From assembly GCA_021773335.1 (NCBI GenBank), contig JAJFKG010000054.1, positions 1-47,259 of the forward strand: a DNA stretch of 47,259 nucleotides, in the 5' to 3' direction. Of this stretch, positions 16,707 to 26,100 are shown one piece after another. The notes beneath the pieces were generated by a model. The model was not told the origin of the DNA. It searched no databases and saw only the letters and a list, made by a program, of their open reading frames with translations. This DNA is from Gammaproteobacteria bacterium. GTDB taxonomy: Bacteria; Pseudomonadota; Gammaproteobacteria; JAJFKG01. Position numbers and translations under genes: made by a program. The stretch's first letter is position 1. Each line of letters opens with the position of its first letter.

Positions 16707-17669
16707 CTATGCATCGGTAAGCGAATAGGGCAGCGATGCTAACTTCAATACAGCAGCTTCATCATCCGCAAGCTGACACAAACCATCTTGCGCATATTTA
16801 TCTTGTAGTGTTACTAATAAATGGTAGTGGCCATCACAATCACTCATGCAATTAACCACAGTACCGACGGTTTGGCGTTTTGATTCATCTGCACTTGCAT
16901 ACACAGCACTGCCGGGCTGTGGTGCACTGCTGCTGGTGACAGTGCAATGATACATATGTTGTTTTAATTTGCCTAAGTGGTGCATGCGTGCAACCACCTC
17001 TTGCCCTACGTAGCAACCTTTTTTAAAACTAACTGCATCGAGCAATTGCAGGTTAATAGCATGCGGCGTAAACTTTTCACTGGTTGCGGCATTGATTAAT
17101 GGCACGCCACACAAAATATCAAGCAACAGCCAGCCTGTGTTATCTGCTACTGTCTCATCCTCCGCTTTCTCTCCCACGTCATCCTCCGCATAGGCGGAGG
17201 ATCCATCTTCGAGAAGATATACCCAGCGTGACAAAGCGCCAGAAAGTTCGATAGCATTGCTTGCGTCTTCAATAACAGCATTAATACCACCCAACAGTGA
17301 GTATTTATCACTGACGTCATTCAGTGCTACTTTAGAAAATATCGCAAACTTGCGTAATCGTTCTAGCATTACTGCCACAACGTCTTTATGCAACAACAAT
17401 AAATAATCACTACCATCTTCTGCTTGCGCAACAATGTGAAAATTCGCAATCACGCGCCCTTTATTATTACAATAAGCACCAAGCGTGCCGCGCTGTGTAT
17501 TCACTTCGCGCATGTCACAAGTCAATTGGCCTTGCAGAAAAGTTTGTGCATCGGGACCGCTGACTGCAAGTATGCTTAGATGATTCAAATCAGAATAATC
17601 GTGTGTTTGAAACTGTTGTGGGAGATCGGCGATTGCCAGATGTGGGGAAGATTTGCTATTGTGTTGCAT
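16707..17669 (-). CDS. ygfZ: tRNA-modifying/Fe-S assembly protein YgfZ (folate-binding)
   Basis: YgfZ belongs to the GcvT-like folate-binding family and supports assembly or repair of Fe-S enzymes. The diagnostic motif KGCYVGQEVVAR is present near residue 218, with the essential cysteine. The N-terminal part shows GPDAQTFLQGQLTCDMREV and LGAYCNNKGRVIANFHI. Length 320 residues. Around residues 153-170 the frame runs through a palindromic repeat (17181-17202) encoding part of GSSAYAEDDVGEK, just before the conserved GVPLINAATSEKF segment. It is divergent from sdhE, a conserved neighbourhood. Confidence 0.93.
   Translation of the reverse strand: MQHNSKSSPHLAIADLPQQFQTHDYSDLNHLSILAVSGPDAQTFLQGQLTCDMREVNTQRGTLGAYCNNKGRVIANFHIVAQAEDGSDYLLLLHKDVVAVMLERLRKFAIFSKVALNDVSDKYSLLGGINAVIEDASNAIELSGALSRWVYLLEDGSSAYAEDDVGEKAEDETVADNTGWLLLDILCGVPLINAATSEKFTPHAINLQLLDAVSFKKGCYVGQEVVARMHHLGKLKQHMYHCTVTSSSAPQPGSAVYASADESKRQTVGTVVNCMSDCDGHYHLLVTLQDKYAQDGLCQLADDEAAVLKLASLPYSLTDA
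17181..17202. repeat. palindromic element inside the ygfZ coding frame
   Basis: ATCCTCCGC-ATAG-GCGGAGGAT, a perfect 9-bp stem with a 4-nt loop, flanked by CACGTC on the left and CCATCTTC on the right. It resembles an intergenic dispersed palindrome but is translated in frame within ygfZ. Confidence 0.65.
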
Positions 17670-17710
17670 GCCAAGCCCTTTTGCTGATTGATGATATAAG
17701 GTGAATCATA

Positions 17711-17980
17711 ATGACAGAATCGAACGACCAACAACACGATTTCACTCGCACCCGCTGGGCGTGTCGGCGCGGTATGTTGGAATTGGATTTGATCCTGTTA
17801 CCTTTCTTTGAAGCGCATTATCAGCAAATGCCGCCCGCACAACAAGTCTTGTTTAAGCGTTTATTAAATGAAGCTGATCCTGACTTGTATAATTGGCTGA
17901 TGGGGTATGGTCAGCCTGAAGATCCTGAGTTACAAGCTATTGTCGATGTCATCCGCGCCACCAAAGCCACTACCGATTGA
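17711..17980 (+). CDS. sdhE: FAD assembly factor SdhE
   Basis: SdhE (YgfY) promotes covalent attachment of FAD to the succinate dehydrogenase flavoprotein. The 89-residue protein has the invariant RGxxE motif as RRGMLELD (Arg20, Gly21, Glu24), the FKRLL-x-EADPDLYNWL stretch and a five-helix bundle length. It overlaps the following ygfX gene and is divergent from ygfZ, the same trio as in E. coli. Confidence 0.95.
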   Translation: MTESNDQQHDFTRTRWACRRGMLELDLILLPFFEAHYQQMPPAQQVLFKRLLNEADPDLYNWLMGYGQPEDPELQAIVDVIRATKATTD

Positions 17981-18410
17981 GTGGCAGATTCATTGTAAGC
18001 CATCTAACTGCTTGATAATACTAATGATTATTTGTCATAGTTTAGCACTTGCGGCGATCGCTATACTAGCAATTTCTTTTTGGATCAAAATGATAGGGTG
18101 GTTTTGCTTAGTCTTAGCGCTAGGCTACCATTTATGGTCTTATCTTGGTCGTTCTGGCCACGATCATTGGCGTACAGTGGCTTTCACCTCCAATGGCCAA
18201 TGGCTACTTGGGCGAGCATGTGGTGATTCTGTTTTGGCGAGCCTTAACCCAAAGATGACTATCCTCGGACCAGCCATTTTTTTAAATTTTATGATTGAAT
18301 CAAATGGTTATAAAGTTTCGCTGATTTTATTGCCCGACAGTGTCAATTATTCGGATTATCGGCGTTTACGGGCTTATTTGTTTTCTCAGGAACGTCAAAA
18401 AATCGACTAA
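17946..18410 (+). CDS. ygfX: YgfX (CptA) family inner-membrane protein
   Basis: About 154 residues from ATG 17946, which overlaps the end of sdhE by 35 bp; the frame is open back to 17907. Two hydrophobic helices lie at about residues 23-60 (CLIILMIICHSLALAAIAIL, then IGWFCLVLALGYHLW), followed by a small soluble domain whose end LPDSVNYSDYRRLRAYL matches the '(L)PDS...(W/Y)RRLR' end of YgfX. In E. coli this protein was described as a toxin affecting cytoskeletal proteins with SdhE/CptB as partner; others see it as an SdhE-associated membrane factor. Similarity is low apart from the C-terminus and the position. Confidence 0.75.
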   Translation: MSSAPPKPLPIEWQIHCKPSNCLIILMIICHSLALAAIAILAISFWIKMIGWFCLVLALGYHLWSYLGRSGHDHWRTVAFTSNGQWLLGRACGDSVLASLNPKMTILGPAIFLNFMIESNGYKVSLILLPDSVNYSDYRRLRAYLFSQERQKID

Positions 18411-18646
18411 AAATAAGTGAGTTTTTTCTGTCCATTTCCGAGCCAGCTGCTAGTATATAAATTAGACACATATAGGGACTGGGGACGCAGGTGAGCGATC
18501 AGGATTATGTACAACCCCAATCTCTGCGTATGAACTATGCGAGCGATTCGTATTGGTTTGTGCGGTTTTTGCGAGGACGTACATAATTCTGAGTAATTGT
18601 CTTAGCTTGGTGCTGTGGACCCGTCCATCCGGCAGGAGGGCCTTCG

Positions 18647-19222
18647 ATGGAAGGACATCAAGTAGATCAGAAATTAATAGCAAAGGCACAACACGGCGAT
18701 AAGAGCGCTTTCGATGCGCTTGTCATCAAGTATCAGTATCGTTTGAATAAATTGATCGGGCGCTATGTACGCGATACGAGTGAAGTGTGTGACGTGTCGC
18801 AAGAAGTATTTATCAAAGTGTATCGTGCGTTACCCAATTTTCGCGGCGATAGTAGTTTTTATACGTGGCTGTATCGCATTGCGATTAATACCGCGAAGAG
18901 TCATTCAATCGGGCAAATACGCCGACCACCGGATACGGATATCGATGTTGAAGAAGCCGAGTTGCAAAGTATAGGGCGCAGTCGCCTCAATGAAAATGGC
19001 ACGCCAGAAAATTTATTAGTTCGTGACGAAATGGAGTCAGTGGTATTTAAGGCAGTTGAAGCATTGCCCGAAGATTTGCGTACAGCGATCATGCTGCGTG
19101 AATTGGAAGGCTTTAGTTATGAGGAAATCGCACAAGTGATGGGATGCCCGGTTGGGACAATCCGTTCACGCATCTTCCGCGCACGCGAAGCGATCGAGCA
19201 ACGCGTCAAACAATGTCATTAG
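18647..19222 (+). CDS. rpoE: ECF sigma factor RpoE (sigma-E)
   Basis: Envelope-stress sigma factor of 191 residues. Region 2 spans about 10-80 (FDALVIKYQYRLNKLIGRYV, DVSQEVFIKVYRALPNFRGD, FYTWLYRIAINTAKS) and region 4 about 125-185 (LPEDLRTAIMLRELEGFSYE, then EIAQVMGCPVGTIRSRIFRARE). ATG 18647 has a perfect AGGAGG 7 bp upstream. In most gammaproteobacteria rseA (anti-sigma) and rseB follow; here the next gene is the RAYT, with no membrane anti-sigma gene in the window. Region 2 and 4 are intact, so the protein looks functional. Confidence 0.95.
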   Translation: MEGHQVDQKLIAKAQHGDKSAFDALVIKYQYRLNKLIGRYVRDTSEVCDVSQEVFIKVYRALPNFRGDSSFYTWLYRIAINTAKSHSIGQIRRPPDTDIDVEEAELQSIGRSRLNENGTPENLLVRDEMESVVFKAVEALPEDLRTAIMLRELEGFSYEEIAQVMGCPVGTIRSRIFRAREAIEQRVKQCH

Positions 19223-19245
19223 GCAACGTTGCCATAAACCCTAAA

Positions 19246-19313
19246 CCCTTGATGCGCGCGCAAGCGCGCTTATCAAGGCTACATATGAGCTTGACGCAGA
19301 GACAGTAGGCTAC
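19246..19313. repeat. left REP/leader flank of the RAYT gene
   Basis: CCCTTGATGCGCGCGCAAGC...TTATCAAGGCTAC (a complete REP palindrome) followed by the inverted leader GAGCTTGACGCAGAGACAGT then AGGCTAC. Positions 19269-19313 are the reverse complement of 19994-20038 at 42 of 45 positions. Confidence 0.88.
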
Positions 19314-19427
19314 ATGGTGGCGTTGTTGGTGTTCAAAAATTTCTTCATTAATGGCTAATTACTTACATCGTGCAACTAATATTGTTGTTAATATTGCTCT
19401 CTGATTTCTTATCGGAGAGAGAATAAT

Positions 19428-19955
19428 ATGGTTCAATATCGTAGGAATTTTCAAAAAGGTGGCACATATTTTTTTACAGTAACTTTGCGCGATCGAAAGA
19501 GTGATTTTTTAATAAAATATTATGCTGAATTTTCGGCAGCTATAAAACAAGTTAAACAAAACAAACCTTTCAACGTGCTCGCTTATGTGGTTTTACCAGA
19601 GCATTGTCATTTTATTTGGCGGCTTTCAGAATCGGATAAGGATTATTCGGGCAGGTGGCGAGAGATAAAAAAAGCTTTTACAAAAAAACTTGTTGATTGT
19701 GGGGTTTGTTTGAAGAAAAACCATAACAATGAATATGCGCTATGGCAAAGACGTTTTTGGGAACATACGATTGTAGATGAAGACGGTTTTGAGAATCATG
19801 TTAACTATATTCATTACAATCCAGTTAAGCATGAGGTTGTTGGAGCTGTTAATGAATGGCCGTATTCTTCATTTCATCATTATGTGGCAAAAAGTGTGAT
19901 TGCAAAAGATTGGGCAGGCTTTAAAGAGAATGAGCTCATGCGATATGGTGAGTAG
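19428..19955 (+). mobile_element. REP-associated tyrosine transposase (RAYT, Y1/HUH)
   Basis: A 175-residue single-domain Y1 transposase related to IS200/IS605 TnpA. The HUH metal site is LPEHCHFIW (His59, His61) and the tyrosine helix is NYIHYNPVKH with the likely nucleophile Tyr127; YIHYNPVKH is the hallmark of the RAYT clade rather than of mobile IS200 enzymes. RAYTs cut and rejoin single-stranded REP hairpins marked by a GTAG or similar tetranucleotide and are usually single-copy, domesticated genes. Here it is bracketed by inverted GTAG-type REPs of the family found all over the window. Start ATG 19428 follows GGAGAGAG. Codon use is more A/T-rich than the neighbours, suggesting transfer. 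Confidence 0.93.
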
Positions 19956-19993
19956 GTGGTGATGGGGTAAGTGAGTCGTATCTTGACCTTGAT

Positions 19994-20116
19994 GTAGCCT
20001 ACTGTCTTTACGTCAAGCTCAGATGTAGCCTTGATAAGCCGCGTAGCGGCACATCAAGGAGCAGCGTTTGCTAGCACATTCCCTTGATGCGCGCCTTCGG
20101 CGCTTATCAAGGCTAC
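19994..20116. repeat. right leader and family-A REPIN flank of the RAYT gene
   Basis: Leader GTAGCCTACTGTCTTTACGT... (19994-20024) followed by a complete family-A REPIN (20025-20116: GTAGCCTTGATAAGCCGCG...CATCAAGG, spacer, CCCTTGATGCGCG...CTTATCAAGGCTAC). It is inverted relative to the left flank, so the gene sits in a 45-bp inverted repeat. Confidence 0.88.
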
Positions 20117-20157
20117 ATGAAGGCTACGGGAGGTTCATTTATTTAAGGTTGTTAATA

Positions 20158-23100
20158 TCATGAAGCTGATACCAGTTGCCGTTCATCAGCATGCCCACTT
20201 TCTTCGCTAGAGGTATTTGCAGCTTGCCGTGTATTCTGCGATGCATTAGGTCTGGCAAGTACCTTTGGTAAGGGTTGTGTTGGTGCATCTGGAAACAGCA
20301 ACAACCCCTCTGTATCTGAGCTATCCTCAAGCTTAGCATCAACATCTTCAAAATCACCAAATTCAAAATCACCCCCAATAGCTGAACCACCAGGTTTACA
20401 TTCAACCTCCTCGCGACCGGGAACGAAAGCCCACATGCCATATGGATTTGGTTGGCCTGCGGGGTAAAGGCACCCCTCTGGCACAGTACTTAGACTACTT
20501 GGAGCAACGTTGGTTGTCGTTGCTGTTTGGTTGCTTTCACTGGTGGCTGCTGGGCTTTGCGGTGCAGAAGAGCGTTGTTCATTGCAAAATTCTCTTAGCA
20601 CTTGAATAGGTGTATTGTCAGCATCTGAAGCGGGTGGGGTGACAGGTGTTGAATGAGCCAGTTGTGGCGGTTGTTGAGCCGCAAGCCCTGCAGAGCTTGC
20701 AACCCATTGCGGGGGATGAAGCTTTGGATAAAGTTGTTCAGTAACAGCCGCATGCGAGCTGCTAGCAGAAGGCGCTGCGATGCGCGGCATTACTTTATCC
20801 ATTGCCTCACACAACGCCCTAATGTCTTCTGCTTTTTTAGGTTGCGATTTTTTTAATTGTTCTGCGTAGTTTACTAAGGCTTGTCGATGCCTTTGCTGCG
20901 CGGCATTCGCAGTATACTGCTGTTGGTAATAATCATTATTACCATTTTCATAGTACCGAGCCAAATAGTAGCATGCACTGGCCATACCCGCTTGTCCTAG
21001 CGCGATACCTTTTGCTTCTCCAAATCGCTCAGCGATATTGGATATAGGCGTACTAGTATCAGCACGTTGGGCAAAGCGTATTGATAATAAGTTAAAAATT
21101 TTAGGCGGATTATCTTGTAAAGCGATATTTGGGAATGGTTGTGGTAGTTGCGTTTTTATTTTTTCATAAATTATTTGCGCTTGTTCATCATCGACATTCA
21201 GTAGCGCAGCTAAATAGTGAGCGACGTTGTCCCATTCCTGTGTTTTTGTATGTGCGGTGATTTTGCTTGTGCAAAGTTCGACAAATTCCTGGTGTGCTTT
21301 GGCAGCTGCCTCGATAGTTGCTGCGCCAGCCTTATCGTCATGGATGACTTTATCAAGTTGTACACGTCGCTTGAATGCCGCGATGCGGACTTCAGTGGCT
21401 AATGGGCTATCAGTTTCAAGGGTTGCTGCTTCTTGATAATGGCGAATGGCTTTCTTTTCATTTTCAACAGATCTAAGGGCTAGGGCTAGTTGGAGGTGTA
21501 TTTCGGTGATCCGGTAGTGGGCTCGTTGTCGTTGTTCGGCGTATTGCTCAGGTGCAGATCGCGTCAAGCGTAAAAAACGTTCATACAGGGCAATAACGCG
21601 ATTATTAAATCTTGTTTTTTCAACCGCAGCAAACTGGTTTTCATTATGCTCGGGGCCTTGTTCCTCCAGCCTTTTCGCTTTTTTGAAGGTGCGCATTGCT
21701 ATTCCAGCGACAAAGCCACTAGCTTTCAGTGCGCATGCTGCGGCAGTTTGTTTCAATGTTAAATATTCACTCTGCTGTTCTGCACTTATTACTGAACTAG
21801 CAGCACTTGCGGAAGATAAACTTGCTGATGTAGACGGGTCTTCTGGCGTCGCTGAGAGTAGCTTGTTGACAGCTTGCCTATTTTCATTATCTGCGGGCTT
21901 TGTCACGGCCAAGAAGCATTGTCTTGCTGCACTGAAATTGGGTTGGCCATGACAAGCAGGATGTGCGCCACGCTCATACAGTACGCCTAAGTTAAAAAGT
22001 GCACCAGCATGACCCTGTTTGGCGGCTTCAACATAGTATTTAACCGCGTTAATGTAATCAGGGTTAGGATTTTTCGCGTAAAGAAAAGCAAGTCGATAGC
22101 AGGCTTGCGCTTCTTTGTGCATAGCTGCCTTGTCGTAATATTGGCGTGCTAACCTTATATTTTTCGCTACGCCTAGGCCGTGTTCGTAGAGTTCACCGAG
22201 GCGGCTAATAGCTTGTGCTACATCTTGGGTCGCTGCTAGGCGGTAATAGACATACAATTTTTCAAAGTTAACGTTATTATTGCCGGTTTCAGTTTCAGCT
22301 GCAGATAATGCGAATAGGGCGGGCGCGTGTCCCTGTGCAGCTGCATGGTAAAGCGCTTTGCAGCCCGCTTCTATCTGATTGGCTTTTAAGAAGCGTTTTC
22401 CTTTTTGGTAGATACTATGGATGGTCTCCTGATTTTCTGTCTCTAGTTTTGTTTTAATGTGTTCTAGTTCGGTCACTGCTTGCCATTCAAGTTCGTGCGC
22501 ACAAAATAAAATCGCGTTGGCAGGCTCGAAAGTGTAAAAATCAGTTAGAATTTTTCTGAACCGAATCGAGTTTTCTTTTGGGGGTGTGTTACTAGCAATT
22601 TCTGGCAGCATTTTCTTATAATATTCTCTGAGTGCATCCTGGTATAATCCAATACATGCTTCATTGGCATCTGCAAATTCTTGCCAATCAGCTTCACTGA
22701 GTTTACTAGTAAGGAGACGAGTAAACATGCTATCATTTTGTGAGGTTCTGCTGAATATCTGGTCGAATGCTTTTTGGCGCCGCTTTTTTGCGGCTTGTAA
22801 TTGTGCGTGTGCTGGAAAGTGAGCCGAGCTTGAACTTGAGCTGGCAGCTGTGGAACTTGCGGCTACAAGCAGTTTTTCTACCTTATCCTTTTGTGGGGAT
22901 GATGCTAGTGAAGCGCGAAGCTTTAACACACCCAATTGCATAAGATTCGTTTTATGATGGCGATTATCATAGGCTAACTTGTAATAATGATATGCTCGTT
23001 CGTGATCGACCGCACAGCCTTGTCCGTTTTCATACATTTCGTACAGTCTAAATTGCGCGTCACATTGAAAGTTCATCATATAAGGCGGTTTCTGATTTAG

Positions 23101-26100
23101 CTTATCAGCGGCAGCGAGAAACTTGCAGTAATACAAGTGTGCTTCTTGGAGAGCATCGTCACTTATAGAACTTACAGAAGTAATTAGTGCGGCTAAGGAA
23201 TAATTTGCCATTATGTGCCCTTGTTTTGCAGCCATTTCCCAATATTGGTAAGCTCCTTTGTATGCATCAATATCGTTGACATCAGGGTTGTACCAAATTA
23301 CAGCTAGTAGAGAACCAAGCTCATATTGTGCTTCTTTATGCCCTCTGTCAGCAGCATTTTTAAAATGTCTTTGCGCCTTTACCGGCGTATACCTTTCAAG
23401 TACACCTAATGCATAGTCTGCATCAAGATGTCCCAAATGAGCGGCGAGCTTATAGTATTTCTTGAGGAGCGGATAAACGGTGCGTTTCATTTGCCCCGAC
23501 TTTTGTTGATGCAATGTTTTTGCGTACTTGTATAATGCTGCCGGATTGCCTGCCTTGCATTGTGCTGCCAACGTGCTATCGTCGTCGCTTTCAGCAACGG
23601 ATGTATAAAACGCAGCGGGCAGGGTTAATCCTTTTTCAAGTGCTTTTTCGTGCGCCTTTTGAAAATGTGCATAATCCGATTTGCTTGGTTTCACCGAGTC
23701 TAAAATGGCGGTTAACGCCGCAGCGCGTTCTAACAATATAAGATCATTATCACTAGGTTCAAGAAACTCGCGCCCCTGCGTATCGGCGGGTGTGCTTGTT
23801 TGCATTGAAGAACTGGCAGCAGAAGAATCGACGCCGATAACACGATGCTCGGCTAATTCATGTAATGATTGACGTTTGCGCGTGCCTGTCGCTAATTCGT
23901 AATAGTATTGTGCTTTGGCTGCATCCTTGGCAATACCACCTAACCCAGCGTGATAAAAACGCCCGAGTGAAAAACACAAACGTGGATGCACAAAACCACT
24001 CTGCAAGGCCGCTTCATAACATTTGCGCGCCTTTTCATAAGCGCTGGGGTCAGCCTTAGGGGCATCAGAGTAGCTTTGCGCTTGTTGTTCATAATACATA
24101 CCCAGTTCGAAATTCGCTAGTGGGTGGCCAGCTCGTGCAGCTTTTTCTAGATACTTAGCGTTATTGCGTAAGCTACCATAGCGATAGGCAGCGTAAAGGT
24201 TAGTACGCCAGGCTTCCTTGTAATAGTTAACGGCCTGTTTTAAGCGGCGCCAGGAATCCCATGCTCCTTTATAAGATTCATCCTCGTCGATTATGCCTAA
24301 ACGGTATGATGCCCAGAGTGTTTCACCTTTTTCTCTGGCCTGTTCAAAGGTCTTAATAGCTCGCTCATACCATTTCCACGCCGTTTTATAATCGAATTCC
24401 CCTCCTAGTGCTCCAGCAAACAATAAGCTAAGGCGCAGAGCTGCTGATGCATGACCAGCCTGTGCCGCTGCTTGGTAATAATGGCGGGCTTTGGTATAAT
24501 AGGCCGCTTCTTCATCGCTTGATTCATCTATTGGTGCAAAGCCAGCTTCGCACAGTAAACCTAAATAATAATTGACTACGGGATAATAATCTAATGTGGG
24601 GTCAAGCAAACTTTGTAAGTATTCGAATGCGCGCTGGTAATCTTTGGTTAAGGTATCAAGCACAGCCTCATCATGAAACTCAGCGAGTTGGCGTTTTACA
24701 GCCATTAAGGTTGAGGTGGGTGCGTGTGACATAGGCTCGGTATGCCAACCTTGTAATGCGAAGTAGGGCCAGTGTCTGCCAGCGCTGTCTCCCTCTAGAA
24801 TACGCAAGGCAGATTGAAAGCGTGCCCAGCGATCGCCCTGTGCAGCGGCTAAACGATAATAAATTGATGCTTTTTGAAAAGCTTGAGGTTTAGTTGATTC
24901 TAGATAGAGATAGGCAAGGGAGCTCTGGGCAAGATAGAAACCGGCATCAGCTGATTGCTTATAGTGCTCTTCGACGACTGTTGCTGGCTTGTTGTTTTCT
25001 TTCGCTAAACGTCCCAAACAATAGTGTGCAACCAGTTTGTCGCGAGGATTTGTCTGTGGTTGCTGTAATAAATCTTCATGGACCTTCTGCTCTTGATCGG
25101 CAAGTTCAGCATCGAGTGGCGCTTTAAGTTGGTGTAGCACAAAGTAGGCATGACTGTACTTGCTGCGTGCCGCGACTGTTAAATAGTGAATGGCTTGCTC
25201 GCGATTGGCTTTTACGCCGATGCCGTATTCGTATTGTATAGCCAGTAAAAAGTTGGCTCGTGCTGCATCGGGGTGAGATTCAGGTGGTAAAACTACCGTT
25301 GAGATGGTGGGCTGCGGTATTATGCTTTGTAATTCTTTGCAGATAGTTGTGACCATAGCGGGGTTATGCAGCGATAATTCGAATGCGTAGTGAGCGACCT
25401 TATTCCAATCCTGCTCATAAACAAACCAGCGAATTGTGTCCATGTAAGCAAGCACAATCTCATCCACGCAGGCTTTAATTACCCCAATCTCGTCTTCTGG
25501 AGCATCGCCAAACTCGCGGTTGTTGAGTGTACCCTTGGCGTCTGCTGCCAAAATTTTCTGGTTTAACGCCGTCATCGTATCAGTAAACTTACGCTTATTA
25601 CGGTGTAATATCTGTTGAATGGCGGCATGCTGAGAGATGGGTTCTTTAGGAGGTTGTGGGGTGGTGGACGCATCGTCTGTTTGTGTACTTGAAGAAGCAA
25701 AGGATTGAGCGACCTCTGCAAATTTTCCTTGCCACCAGTTGCTAGAAATAAGGGGAGTGCTCTGTGTACCAGCTAAGCGGCGGTATTCACGTGCCTTTTC
25801 AATATCTTTAGCACCACCAATACCTTCTTCAAAACATATCGCGATGGCTGTTTGGGCTTTGGCATGGCCTTGATCAGCGGCTAATTGGTAATAATGGCGA
25901 GCTTTGAGGGGATTGCGCTCATCACCAATGCCTTGTTCAAAACATCTCGCAGTATGGTATTGGCCTTTTGGATCACCTTGAGCCGCGGCTAATTGGTAGT
26001 GTATTCGTGCTGTGTTTAAATTTTGCTGGAAATATGCGTTGCCGCGTTCATAACGCTCGCCTAACATGATTAGAGCTAGTGCATGGCCTTTGCGCGCAGC

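Noticed and set aside
18389..18646. Sigma-E autoregulatory promoter before rpoE
   Set aside because: GGAACGT is present at 18389, but no matching TCTGA/TCAAA -10 lies at the right distance.
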